Part shown: positions 44,802 through 53,243 of the stretch, one piece after another
How the letters are laid out: the number at the start of each line of letters is the position of its first letter
Numbering within the stretch: the stretch's first letter is position 1
Source of the DNA: Bacillus xiapuensis
GTDB taxonomy: Bacteria; Bacillota; Bacilli; Bacillales; Domibacillaceae
Direction: 5' to 3'
Length of the DNA stretch: 64,000 bases
NCBI RefSeq assembly: GCF_002797355.1
Contig: NZ_KZ454940.1
Location: 372,001-436,000 of the forward strand
Notes under the pieces: generated by a model
Databases searched by the model: none
Seen by the model: the letters and a program-made list of their open reading frames with translations, nothing else
Told to the model about the DNA's origin: nothing
Position numbers and translations under genes: made by a program

Positions 44802-46406
44802 ATGGCTGTCAACAAACAGAAACTGGATGATTTTTCCTCGGAATTAAAGCTAGAGCTTCGTCCAGCGCTTCCGCACGATCAAGCAATTATTCAAGAAGGG
44901 TACCGTATATACAAAGATGGCCGTGCGCTCATCATCAAAAGTGAAAAACATTTGATTATAGGCGAAGCAGAAGAATTGGAGCAATCATTTACGGTGCATC
45001 TGGATTTAGCATTCCCTTCCTTTAGCTCTTGCACTTGCCCCAGAGAGCACTGGTGCAGCCACCAAGCGGCCGTTTTTTTTACAGCTTATGAAAAGGAGGT
45101 ATCCATTGATCAATGGATACAGGAATGGCAGACTTCAGCCCATGCTTTGGCTTCCATTCCCGGCGTAATGCGGGCCAGCGACTTATTAAAAAGCCGCATA
45201 ACCACAGAAGACGGTCCGGAAGTATGGATGGCTCACATCGCGCGAACTGCCGGGGAAAGACTGTCTCCATCCGCCATCCGCAAAAACCCTTATCTTCTCG
45301 ATTATCAAGGGCGGAATGTGTACGACACGCTGCTGAAGCATACGCCGGCAAAAAGAGAATGGCAGCCGCTTTATGAGCTGTTTGTCTGCTGCGGCCTGCT
45401 GACCTTCCTTGCTGAATCATTGAATGACAGCGACTGCTCGCCTGAGCTGCTGCACCGCTCCTGCTCTGCTTTCCTCTTCTTTCTTGTAGAAGAAGCGGCC
45501 AATGCGGCGGAAGAAATCGGTGTGCATGCGCTGCCTTTCGAATTTGACCGCTATATTGATTACTTGCGGAAAGCTTCCGGTGAGCTGCTGTCTCCCCAGT
45601 GGTCGGTATTTCCTAATCAGCGGATTGATTTATATCGTTTCCTGTGGAGCTTCCTATTCAAAAGAGAAGCGTGGCGCAAAGAAGAGCGCAAGCGGCTGGC
45701 CAATGAGCCGCCTAATCCCGCGGCCGCCATTGCCTATCTCCATCAGCTCTATCTGTCCAATCAGCTTGAGCTATTCGAGAAGACGGCGGAACAATCACCA
45801 GAAGCCGGGCTTGAATTCTACACCTTCTGGCTGCATGAAGCCTTCTCAGCGAAACAATACGGCAAGGTCCGGCTGCTGCTGGCTATTATGGAACGCAAAC
45901 TGGAAGGCTATTTAGAAAACTTAGGCGAGAGCTTCAAATGCCGCCGCTTTGTCAACTGGCTTCTTACCCATCTCGATACGAACTGGCTGACGGCGAAAGA
46001 ACCTCAGCTCTACAAAAGCCTGCTGGAGCGAATGCTCCCCTACAGCTATGGCGAACTGAGCATGCATCTTATGGAGACGAAACAATTTCAGGAATGGGCG
46101 GAGCTGCAATCTTGGATCGGCTACGACTTGCTGGAGCTGGACAGAGCGGGATTAAAAACCGCTGCCAAGCTGGCGCCGAAGGAAGTGCTACCGCTTTACC
46201 ATCATGGAGTGAACCAGCTGATCAATCAGCGCAACCGCGACAGCTACAAAAAAGCTGTGCGTTATTTAAAGCGGCTGCGGACCCTGTATAAGAAGCTGAA
46301 ACGCACAGACCGCTGGGATCTATATATCACCGCACTGCTCGAAGACCATAAACGGCTGCGAGCTTTTCAGGAAGAGTGCAGAAAGGGTAAACTGACGGAT
46401 GCTTAG
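44802..46406 (+). CDS. ywqB: SWIM zinc-finger protein YwqB
   Basis: The 534-residue protein has an N-terminal SWIM zinc finger (SCTCPREHWCSHQAAVFF, about residues 75-95, CxCx(n)CxH), which in this family binds DNA or protein partners; the rest is helical. It is always found next to the SNF2-type ATPase YwqA, with which it overlaps by 8 bp here, so the two are likely translationally coupled and work together on DNA or RNA-polymerase complexes. ATG at 44802 has CGGAGG 8 nt upstream; the track-length start at 44781 has none. Confidence 0.9.
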   Translation: MAVNKQKLDDFSSELKLELRPALPHDQAIIQEGYRIYKDGRALIIKSEKHLIIGEAEELEQSFTVHLDLAFPSFSSCTCPREHWCSHQAAVFFTAYEKEVSIDQWIQEWQTSAHALASIPGVMRASDLLKSRITTEDGPEVWMAHIARTAGERLSPSAIRKNPYLLDYQGRNVYDTLLKHTPAKREWQPLYELFVCCGLLTFLAESLNDSDCSPELLHRSCSAFLFFLVEEAANAAEEIGVHALPFEFDRYIDYLRKASGELLSPQWSVFPNQRIDLYRFLWSFLFKREAWRKEERKRLANEPPNPAAAIAYLHQLYLSNQLELFEKTAEQSPEAGLEFYTFWLHEAFSAKQYGKVRLLLAIMERKLEGYLENLGESFKCRRFVNWLLTHLDTNWLTAKEPQLYKSLLERMLPYSYGELSMHLMETKQFQEWAELQSWIGYDLLELDRAGLKTAAKLAPKEVLPLYHHGVNQLINQRNRDSYKKAVRYLKRLRTLYKKLKRTDRWDLYITALLEDHKRLRAFQEECRKGKLTDA

Positions 46407-49194
46407 AACTAAAACGATCAAGATACACATGACATTAACAAAAGAGCAATGGTTTTTTTTGTATGCCGAAGACAGGAACGGATCAGAGCTTCCTCCCGGT
46501 GAATGGATCAAGCAGCTCTTCTTGCATCATGAAGAAAGCTTTTATGGCTCCCGCCTTCCACAGCTCGTGCTTGAAGGCCGAAACGGCGTGCGGCTGTCAG
46601 CTTGGCAATGGGTCACTTTGTTTAAAAGCGAACAGTTTAACCGTTTCATTCATTGGGAATGGGATGAACTCGGTCACTTCAGTCTGGGGGTCGCTCCCGT
46701 GCTTTACGAAACGGTGGCTGACGGCCGCTTCTTGCCAGACTTTCAGGAGGATGGCGTAACGTGGAAAGTCCCGAACGAAGTCTGGGAGGAATTTTCCCCT
46801 TCTTTTTGGGAGGAATATGTGCTTACGATGAGCAACCGTGAGCTCATCACCTCCCTTTTCCAGCTATGTGCAGAGGAAGCCTTCCAGGAGGCTGGAAACG
46901 CTCGGCAGCGGCTGAACCAATTGGCTGGAGGCAAGCTGACACATGATGAGCTGAACCGCTTTTTCGATCCGGCTCGCTGGCGCGAGTGGATAGGCACGAA
47001 ACCAAGCGAAGCGCCTTTCTCTGCCGGTCTCCGGCTGACCGAACCCGCGAAAGACGGCGAATCCTGGCAGCTGGAGACCGTACTGATTCACAAGAAAAAT
47101 CCGGAGAAGATTTATCCGCTGGCCGGGCGCCGGCCCAAAAGCTGGGAGCCGTTTCTTGAAGAAGCGGCGCTCGAGCAAGCTCGCTGGCTGCGGCTATTTC
47201 CATGGCTGAATGACAGCGGACAGCTTCGTTCTCAGCTTGCGGAAGAAAAAGCATTTCTATTTCTTACAGAAGCCAGCGAGAAGCTGATGCAGCTCGGCGT
47301 GCCGATTCTTCTGCCCTCTTGGTGGGAATCGGTTCGCAAAGCCTCCCTCTCGCTTTCAGCCAAAGTTTCGTCCCAGGGCGCCAGCCGCCGCCCAGCCATG
47401 GTCGGTTTACAAGCCATTCTAGACTTCAATTGGCGCTTATCTATGAACGGTGCGGAATTAACGGAGGAACAGTTTGAAGAGCTGGCGGCAGCCAACCGCC
47501 GGCTCGTGAAGGTAAATGGCGAATGGATCCAGCTCGACCCTGACATGGTCCGCAAAATTCAAGGGCTTATGAGAAAAGCGAAAAAAGAAGGGCTGCGAAT
47601 TCAGGATTTGCTTGAGCAGGAGCTTAGAGATGATCAGGTGCCTGCCGATGAATGGTCAGATCCGCGCCTGTTCGCTCAAATACAAATCGACTTAAATCGC
47701 TCCTTTCAAAAAATGATGGCGCAGCTCAGAGATGCTCACAAGATTCCGCTTGAACCGGCCCCTGCCCAATTGCATGCCGAACTGCGGCCGTACCAGCAAT
47801 TGGGAATGAGCTGGATGCTATTCTTGCGCTCATGTGGATTAGGCGCTTGCTTGGCTGACGACATGGGTCTTGGAAAAACGATTCAATTGATTTCTTATCT
47901 GCTTCACGTAAAAGAGCGGGAAAAACCGGAAACGCCGGCTTTAATTATTTGCCCGACATCGGTTCTCGGCAACTGGCAAAAGGAATTGGAACGCTTTGCT
48001 CCCAGCCTGCGCACCGTTCTTCATTACGGCAGCACCCGCCATCAAGAAGGCGACTTGCAAGAGGCGGTTCAAGGAGCAGATGTGGTGCTGACCTCCTACG
48101 GGCTGTCGCATCTGGACTTTGATGTAATTTCGCCGATTGAATGGAGCACGGTGGCCCTGGATGAAGCGCAAAACATTAAAAATGCGCATACGAAGCAGTC
48201 CCGCGCCATCCGCCAATTAAAAGGCAAGCATCATATCGCATTGACAGGCACGCCGATGGAAAACCGCCTGTCCGAATTATGGGCCATCTTTGACTTTACC
48301 AATCATGGCTACTTAAGCAGCCTGCAGCAATTCCAAAAGAATTATATTGTGCCGATTGAAAAGGACAGCAACAAAACAAAAGTCAAACAGCTTCAATCCA
48401 AGATTCGTCCTTTCTTATTGCGGCGCACGAAAACAGATCCTGAAGTGGAGCTGAATTTGCCAGATAAGCTTGAACAGAAAGAATACTGTCCGCTAACCCC
48501 CGAACAGGCGGTGCTCTATGAGCAGCTTGTACGGGAAACGATGGAGGAAATCGGCACGCTTTCCGCTTTTGAACGGCGCGGATTGATTTTAAAAATGCTC
48601 AACAAAATGAAACAGCTTTGCAATCATCCCGCCCTCTATTTAAAAGAAGATCATCCCCACCATGTGATCGAGCGCTCAGAAAAAATGAATAAGCTGATGG
48701 AGCTGATCGATCACATTCAAGAGCGGCAGGAAGCTTGCCTAATCTTCACGCAATATATCGGCATGGGCGAGTTAATCCAGCGGGAAATCGAACGCCGCTT
48801 CGGTATAGCCGTTCCATTTCTAAACGGCAGCACATCCAAGGAACAGCGGGACCGTTTAGTAAAGAACTTTCAAGACGGAGGATTTCCCGTCTTCCTGCTT
48901 TCCTTGAAAGCTGGCGGGACAGGGCTGAATTTAACAGCGGCAAATCACGTCATTCATTACGACCGCTGGTGGAATCCTGCCGTTGAAAATCAAGCGACCG
49001 ATCGGGCATACCGGATCGGCCAAGACCGCTTCGTGCACGTCCATAAAATGATTGCGACCGGCACACTGGAAGAAAAAATCGACCTGATGCTCGAGAAGAA
49101 GCAGGCGCTGAACGAAGAAATCATCCGCAGCGATCAATGGGTAACGGAATTATCCAATGAGGAACTGCTTGAACTCATCAGCTTGAGTGAATAA
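46399..49194 (+). CDS. ywqA: SNF2-family ATPase/helicase YwqA
   Basis: The 931-residue protein is a bacterial SNF2 translocase. The N-terminal 430 residues are a family-specific helicase-associated region; the ATPase core follows (Walker A LADDMGLGKTIQLISYL about residue 490, Walker B VALDEAQNIKN, motif III LTGTPMENRLSELW) and the C-terminal helicase lobe (about 770-900; LLSLKAGGTGLNLT, WWNPAVENQATDRAYRIGQ). It may remodel protein-DNA complexes with YwqB. ATG at 46399 lies inside the ywqB end; the next Met, 10 codons later, has no Shine-Dalgarno. Confidence 0.95.
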   Translation: MLRTKTIKIHMTLTKEQWFFLYAEDRNGSELPPGEWIKQLFLHHEESFYGSRLPQLVLEGRNGVRLSAWQWVTLFKSEQFNRFIHWEWDELGHFSLGVAPVLYETVADGRFLPDFQEDGVTWKVPNEVWEEFSPSFWEEYVLTMSNRELITSLFQLCAEEAFQEAGNARQRLNQLAGGKLTHDELNRFFDPARWREWIGTKPSEAPFSAGLRLTEPAKDGESWQLETVLIHKKNPEKIYPLAGRRPKSWEPFLEEAALEQARWLRLFPWLNDSGQLRSQLAEEKAFLFLTEASEKLMQLGVPILLPSWWESVRKASLSLSAKVSSQGASRRPAMVGLQAILDFNWRLSMNGAELTEEQFEELAAANRRLVKVNGEWIQLDPDMVRKIQGLMRKAKKEGLRIQDLLEQELRDDQVPADEWSDPRLFAQIQIDLNRSFQKMMAQLRDAHKIPLEPAPAQLHAELRPYQQLGMSWMLFLRSCGLGACLADDMGLGKTIQLISYLLHVKEREKPETPALIICPTSVLGNWQKELERFAPSLRTVLHYGSTRHQEGDLQEAVQGADVVLTSYGLSHLDFDVISPIEWSTVALDEAQNIKNAHTKQSRAIRQLKGKHHIALTGTPMENRLSELWAIFDFTNHGYLSSLQQFQKNYIVPIEKDSNKTKVKQLQSKIRPFLLRRTKTDPEVELNLPDKLEQKEYCPLTPEQAVLYEQLVRETMEEIGTLSAFERRGLILKMLNKMKQLCNHPALYLKEDHPHHVIERSEKMNKLMELIDHIQERQEACLIFTQYIGMGELIQREIERRFGIAVPFLNGSTSKEQRDRLVKNFQDGGFPVFLLSLKAGGTGLNLTAANHVIHYDRWWNPAVENQATDRAYRIGQDRFVHVHKMIATGTLEEKIDLMLEKKQALNEEIIRSDQWVTELSNEELLELISLSE

Positions 49195-49196
49195 TC

Positions 49197-49228
49197 AATA
49201 GCCGGTTCTGAGGAGAGAACCGGCTATT
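49197..49228 (+). terminator. Terminator of ywqB-ywqA
   Basis: AATAGCCGGTTCT-GAGGAG-AGAACCGGCTATT, a 13-bp perfect stem starting 2 bases after the stop. Confidence 0.9.
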
Positions 49229-49280
49229 TACATGGGGAGGTTATGCGGGGGGTCTATGGATGGGCCATTACAGCGGGGAG

Positions 49281-49442
49281 TTAAAGCTTAACATCCGCGT
49301 AAGAGACTAAACGGATACGATCTTCCAGCTTTTCTACTTTATTTTCCAGCACGCGGATTCTTGCCAGCGCTTTTCCCAGGCAATAAGTCAATTCCTCTAC
49401 TTGTTCTTCTCTGTAAGCATTCGCTTGTTGAATGGATAACAC
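49281..49442 (-). CDS. Small coiled-coil protein, unknown
   Basis: A 53-residue ORF too short for usual calling. It begins with GTG (VLSIQQANAYREEQVEELTY), is strongly heptad-like through LGKALARIRVLENKVEKLED, and ends SYADVKL. An AGGAGG Shine-Dalgarno sits 6-7 nt upstream of the GTG, which argues that it is real. It lies 13 bp downstream of ssb in the same direction and is likely cotranscribed. I do not recognise a family. Confidence 0.65.
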   Translation of the reverse strand: MLSIQQANAYREEQVEELTYCLGKALARIRVLENKVEKLEDRIRLVSYADVKL

Positions 49443-49455
49443 CCTCTTCCTCCTG

Positions 49456-49818
49456 CTATGGAATGGTTAGAATCGGCAAGACCTCAGACGACTCGTTTCG
49501 CCTTTTGTCCAAAAAGCGGACCGTATGAGCGAGCACCTCGGTGACGTACACTCTCTTGCCGCTTTTGTCCTCGTAATTTCTCGTCTGAATGGCGCCAAGC
49601 ACTCCAACAAGCGAGCCTTTGCAGCAATACTGCGCCGTGTTTTCAGCCAGCTTGTTCCAGACCGTGCAGTAGATGAAATCTGTGGCGGCCGCTCCTTCCT
49701 TTGTGCGATAAGGACGGCTTACAGCAACGGTCATGTTCAAAATCCCCTTACCGTCTGCCGTGTACCGCAATTCAGGATCCTTCGTCAATCGTCCGACGAG
49801 CGTTACTTGATTGATGAT
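49456..49818 (-). CDS. ssbB: Single-stranded DNA-binding protein, apparent ATC start
   Basis: SSB coats single-stranded DNA. The 120-residue reading has an OB fold (INQVTLVGRLTKDPELRYTA, FIYCTVWNKLAENTAQY, KGSLVGVLGAIQTRNYED, VTEVLAHTVRFLDKR) and a very short tail with no acidic DDDIPF tip. Length and gene position match B. subtilis SsbB (YwpH), the competence-linked SSB. The normal first residues MINQV would require ATG where the sequence has ATC (49816-49818). An AGGAGG lies 8 nt upstream of this ATC, and the next usual start (TTG at 49788) would remove the first beta strand and has no Shine-Dalgarno. Confidence 0.85.
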   Translation of the reverse strand: MINQVTLVGRLTKDPELRYTADGKGILNMTVAVSRPYRTKEGAAATDFIYCTVWNKLAENTAQYCCKGSLVGVLGAIQTRNYEDKSGKRVYVTEVLAHTVRFLDKRRNESSEVLPILTIP

Positions 49819-49826
49819 TTCTTTAA

Positions 49827-49832
49827 CCTCCT
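49827..49832 (-). promoter_or_regulatory. Shine-Dalgarno that decides the ssb start
   Basis: AGGAGG on the minus strand, 8 nt before an ATC codon and no ATG, GTG or TTG within reach. It places initiation at the ATC or implies a base change from ATG. Confidence 0.7.
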
Positions 49833-50051
49833 TTCCGATCGGATGGTCTCATCATACAAGGGGGCCGGATTGGATGTAAAATGGCTAATTTGCCTTTTTA
49901 CTCCTGCTTTTTTGGCAAATTTCGCTGTTTTCCTCTCAAGAAAAGTCTTTTTTTTGCGGTCAAACGAGGAAAATCGACGAATTTTCCTCTTCTGCAGTTC
50001 TTTCATGCCCCATGCTATAATAATGTTAATAACAGAAAGGAGCGGCCCTCG

Positions 50052-50486
50052 ATGAAAACATTTAAGATTGCCGGATTTTTCCTATCCGAACCCGACTATT
50101 CGCGGGAAATCGAATTAATAGACGGATTGATTATTAACCGCGAAAATGAGCAACGCTCGTGGCTGATTGAATTATATGTCGATTATCAGTATGAAGATCT
50201 GTTCAAGGCATGCCAAAGGCAAGGGGAGGAAATAAATGTTCAATTGCTGATTTCCCATCGCGACAATGATCCCGCCACCTTCACCGCGAAAATGAGAGAA
50301 ATGAATAAGCTCGACCGCGGCATCAATGTGCTGCTTGAGGGCAGACTGCAAAAAATGCGCAACCTCTACGCCAAGCAAGTACTGGAAAGACTCGTCAGCA
50401 AAGGATTAGAAGGAGATGCCTTGATTGATGCCTTCCATACCCAGCTTACACGCAGACGTAATATCCCGTCTCCCAAAAAAGAATGA
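50052..50486 (+). CDS. ywpF: YwpF-like protein
   Basis: The 144-residue protein begins MKTFKIAGFFLSEPDYSREI and matches the YwpF family by sequence style and by position between ssb and fabZ. It is probably cytoplasmic, with a beta-rich N-terminal half and a helical C-terminus (LLEGRLQKMRNLYAKQVLER). The function is unknown. ATG at 50052 follows GAAAGGAGCGGCCCTCG. It converges with the split gene at 50536-51107. Confidence 0.85.
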   Translation: MKTFKIAGFFLSEPDYSREIELIDGLIINRENEQRSWLIELYVDYQYEDLFKACQRQGEEINVQLLISHRDNDPATFTAKMREMNKLDRGINVLLEGRLQKMRNLYAKQVLERLVSKGLEGDALIDAFHTQLTRRRNIPSPKKE

Positions 50487-50504
50487 TGGTTTCCGGCCAT
50501 CAAA

Positions 50505-50534
50505 AAAAGCCGCTTCCGCTGCGGAAGGGCTTTT
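50505..50534. terminator. Bidirectional terminator
   Basis: AAAAGCCGCTTCCGCTGCGGAAGGGCTTTT hairpin between ywpF and the converging split gene. Confidence 0.8.
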
Positions 50535-50535
50535 C

Positions 50536-51107
50536 TTAGTGGATGACGCTTGAAGCCAGATCGTCCTGGCCAGTTTCGAGCTTATATTGAAGCTTTTGAA
50601 TGATATATTTAATGTCCTGTTTCCGGTAATTGCGGGCCGGAAGTTCCTCTTCATAGGCTTGATAATAAAGCAGAGCCGCTAAAGTCAATTCGAATTCATC
50701 AGCCGGCTCCAATTGCTCTACTTTTTTTTTAACTGTTCGCTTAAATAGTCGATGTAAAACTTCGCTTCTGTTTTGCAGGAGTAATCATAATCCGTTCCCA
50801 GTTGTTTCTGCAGCCGGTCCAATGTCTCGATTTGTTCAGACGTAGGAGCTTCCGAGAAGATCTTCTCGATAACCTCGTTAATTTTAACCGCTAATTCCTG
50901 ATGAAATTCAGGGCTGGATTTAATTTCATCGCTGACTTTGCTGTACCATGATGAATTGTTTGTAATATATAATCTCCATTCATTCATAAAGTCTTCAAAA
51001 TTATAGGATGTCTCATCCCATAAGATTTTGGCCATATATTGATCAAACGCTGTACTAATGGAACGTGTGATACTTATTTTAATACCGGGAGATAAGTCGC
51101 TTAACAT
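50536..51107 (-). CDS. Unknown helical protein split by an A9 tract; possible -1 frameshift gene
   Basis: The first frame (51107 to 50718) encodes 129 residues ending YIDYLSEQLKKK and a TAG. The overlapping -1 frame continues at once as VEQLEPADEFELTLAALLYY and on to SSVIH and a stop at 50536. Together they give a continuous 190-residue acidic helical protein. The overlap holds TTA AAA AAA AAG TAG, containing the slippery heptamer A AAA AAG. Either a one-base loss in a poly-A run or programmed slippage would explain it. No Shine-Dalgarno precedes the second part, so it is unlikely to be a separate gene. ATG at 51107 lies 12 nt after AGGAGG. Family not recognised. Confidence 0.65.
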
Positions 51108-51214
51108 TTACAATAAGTACCTCCTATAATGTCCTAGCTGAACTTAGATAAAATCATAACATCTTATACTTTAACATATTTGCTAGGAGGTTGACAAAGA
51201 TTTTTCAGGAAACT

Positions 51215-51270
51215 GAAAAACTGCACCTTCCATTAGCAGGCGCGTTGCCAACAATGGAAGATGCAGTTTC
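51215..51270 (-). terminator. Terminator of the acidic lipoprotein gene
   Basis: GAAACTGCATCTTCCATT...AATGGAAGGTGCAGTTTTTC, a stem of about 18 bp with one mismatch and an 18-base loop, followed by T-rich sequence on the minus strand. Confidence 0.8.
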
Positions 51271-51283
51271 ATGCTGCTCATTT

Positions 51284-51610
51284 TTACTCATCTTTATTAT
51301 CTTGATCTTGCATATCCGTCTGATCCTCGATTGGATCTTCGGTCGGGGTGTTTTCATCCTTGATGACATCGCCATCGCCGTTGCGGTTTTTATCTTCTGA
51401 TTTTGGAAGATGCTCATCATTCATCTCTTCATTGACATCCTCTTTCACTTTGTTCCCCGTATCCTCTACGTTTTCTTCTCCTTCTTCTACAGGGTTTTCA
51501 TTGCCGTTATTATTGTCGTTGTTGTCATTGTCATTATCCGTCGCACATCCAGCCAGCAACATGGCTGCTAATAATGAACCTCCCGCAAGCTTCAATAATT
51601 TCTTCTTCAT
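51284..51610 (-). CDS. Acidic low-complexity lipoprotein
   Basis: The 108-residue protein has a lipoprotein signal (MKKKLLKLAGGSLLAAMLLA, then GC at residues 21-22), so it would be lipidated at Cys22 and held on the outer face of the membrane. The mature part is made almost only of Asp, Asn, Glu, Gly and Lys (DNDNDNNDNNNGNENP and further acidic runs). No domain is recognised. ATG at 51610 follows AAAGGAG by 10 nt; the TTG at 51619 lies too close to it. Confidence 0.8.
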   Translation of the reverse strand: MKKKLLKLAGGSLLAAMLLAGCATDNDNDNNDNNNGNENPVEEGEENVEDTGNKVKEDVNEEMNDEHLPKSEDKNRNGDGDVIKDENTPTEDPIEDQTDMQDQDNKDE

Positions 51611-51703
51611 TGTTAACAAACTCCTTTCTTATTTCCGGACTGTTAACAGCTTGCCCATTTTTTCAATAAATAACCGGCCAAATGAAAAAAATGCTTCATA
51701 AAA

Positions 51704-51743
51704 AGAGTGCGGACTAAATCGTTCTAGACTTAATCCGCACTCT
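51704..51743 (-). terminator. Terminator of fabZ
   Basis: AGAGTGCGGATTAAG...TTAGTCCGCACTCT stem followed by TTTTATG on the minus strand, 14 bases behind the fabZ stop. Confidence 0.85.
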
Positions 51744-51756
51744 AGGCTTGTTCCTC

Positions 51757-52179
51757 TTATTTCAAAGCGAAGGTAATTTCAGCTTCACAGGCCAGCTCCC
51801 CGTCCACTGTGGCTGACGCCTTGCCTTTGCCGATCGCCCCGCGAAAACGAATCATTTCCACCTCTAGCCGAAGCTGATCGCCCGGCCGGATTTGGCGCTT
51901 AAAGCGGCACTTATCCACGCCGGCCAGAAAGCCGAGCTTGCCGCGGTTTTCTTCCTTTATCAGCATGGCAACCGCCCCGACTTGGGCGAGCGCTTCAATG
52001 ATCAATACACCGGGCATGACCGGATAATCCGGAAAATGGCCGTTAAAGAATTCTTCATTGCCTGTGACATTTTTAATACCGACCGCTCTTTTTCCTTCTT
52101 CCACTTCCAAAATCCGATCTACGAGCAGAAACGGATAGCGATGCGGAATGATCTCTTTAATTTGCTGAATATCCAGCAT
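51757..52179 (-). CDS. fabZ: 3-hydroxyacyl-ACP dehydratase FabZ
   Basis: FabZ removes water from 3-hydroxyacyl-ACP in fatty acid elongation. The 140-residue protein has the hot-dog motif [18 protein letters not shown] with the catalytic His, and [20 protein letters not shown] with the catalytic Glu. It is full length. It ends the flagellar-rod/EpuA/fabZ group on the minus strand. ATG at 52179 follows AAAGGAGGAAGCAGA. Confidence 0.96.
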   Translation of the reverse strand: MLDIQQIKEIIPHRYPFLLVDRILEVEEGKRAVGIKNVTGNEEFFNGHFPDYPVMPGVLIIEALAQVGAVAMLIKEENRGKLGFLAGVDKCRFKRQIRPGDQLRLEVEMIRFRGAIGKGKASATVDGELACEAEITFALK

Positions 52180-52192
52180 TCTGCTTCCTCCT

Positions 52193-52402
52193 TTATTTCA
52201 AACTGTTGTACAGCACTTCGGCTAGATGGATCCACGTTTTCGGGTTGAAAACCTCCAGTGGATGGCCGTTTCCTATCAGACTGTAGCCAACAAGAGCGCC
52301 AGCTGTTGCAATCACCCAAAGAAAAAATGAACCGACAACAAAACGGCCCATCGGCGTCAGTCTTGTCATTTTTTTCGTTCGCTTTTTTGCCAAATTGTCC
52401 AA
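52193..52402 (-). CDS. EpuA-like small membrane protein (often named RNA polymerase subunit beta)
   Basis: The 69-residue protein has a basic N-terminus ([19 protein letters not shown]), one transmembrane segment (about residues 25-45) and a short outside tail. It resembles the EpuA family, which is commonly misannotated as DNA-directed RNA polymerase subunit beta; the true role is unknown. It lies between flhP and fabZ, 6 bp behind flhP, as in other Bacillaceae. First codon is TTG or GTG-type near 52402 (an in-frame start after GAGAGGG). Confidence 0.7.
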   Translation of the reverse strand: MDNLAKKRTKKMTRLTPMGRFVVGSFFLWVIATAGALVGYSLIGNGHPLEVFNPKTWIHLAEVLYNSLK

Positions 52403-52408
52403 CCCTCT

Positions 52409-53221
52409 CTAGCGCATGCCATTAATAAGTCCTAGCATTTGGTCAGACAGCGAAATGGAACGGGATTGAAACTGGTAGGCGCGTTGGACATTCATCATTT
52501 CGACCATCTCTTTACTCATATCAACATTGGATGCTTCCAATGCATGCTGCAAAAGAGCGATGTCTCCGCGATTGGCTCCCGTCAGATTCTGCAGAATTTG
52601 CTCTTCCGGCACAGCCGGATTATCCGGAAGCGTAAGCAGATTAGAACCTGCTTGCTCTAAAAATTGCGGTTTATTAATCGTGACGACGCCAAGATTAAAG
52701 GTTTGACCGCCCGCGCGCAGAACGCCGCCATCCAACAGCTGAATGTCCCCGGCGTCAGGATTGAATGTGATCGTTTGATTGTTTTCGTCCAGCACCGGGC
52801 GGCCTTCATTCGTGACAAGCATGACTTGGCCGGCATTTATCGGCGAAAGAGAAAAAGCCCCATCGCGAGTGTAGTGAACCTTTCCCCGGCCATTTTCTTG
52901 AACGAGCACTTTAAAATACTGCTTTTCATTAGAAAAGGCAAAGTCCAGCTTTCGCCCTGTCTGCTGCATGCTGCCCAGTGCTCCCACGAGCTGCGACTGA
53001 GCGAGCTTTGCTCCTGTCCCCATGCGAATGCCTGCAGGCGTGAGCCGTCCGGCGTCATTTCGTCTCATGTTCTGGATGTTTTGATTCATCAATTCGGTAA
53101 AGTTTGCTTCTCGGCGCTTAAATCCATTCGTTCCAACATTGCTGATATTGTTGCTGAGTATATCAAGCTTATGCTGCAGTTGACTTAACGTATTAACAGA
53201 TGCAATCATCGTACGATTCAT
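52409..53221 (-). CDS. flhP: Flagellar basal-body rod protein FlhP
   Basis: The 270-residue protein is a FlgG-type rod component outside the membrane. It has the N-terminal rod motif (TLSQLQHKLDILSNNISNVG, TNGFKRREANF), the central FlgE/F/G domain, and the C-terminal heptad helix (LEASNVDMSKEMVEMMNVQR, AYQFQSRSISLSDQMLGL). It follows flhO by 22 bp. ATG at 53221 follows CAGGAGGAAATCATAC. Confidence 0.93.
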   Translation of the reverse strand: MNRTMIASVNTLSQLQHKLDILSNNISNVGTNGFKRREANFTELMNQNIQNMRRNDAGRLTPAGIRMGTGAKLAQSQLVGALGSMQQTGRKLDFAFSNEKQYFKVLVQENGRGKVHYTRDGAFSLSPINAGQVMLVTNEGRPVLDENNQTITFNPDAGDIQLLDGGVLRAGGQTFNLGVVTINKPQFLEQAGSNLLTLPDNPAVPEEQILQNLTGANRGDIALLQHALEASNVDMSKEMVEMMNVQRAYQFQSRSISLSDQMLGLINGMR

Positions 53222-53243
53222 GTATGATTTCCTCCTGAGGAGC

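Noticed and set aside
50406-50654. 82-residue minus-strand ORF
   Set aside because: It lies across the terminator and antisense to ywpF, in a different frame from the real split gene.
52193-52402. Annotation as true RNA polymerase beta subunit
   Set aside because: A 69-residue single-helix membrane protein cannot be RpoB; the name is a known carry-over in the EpuA family.
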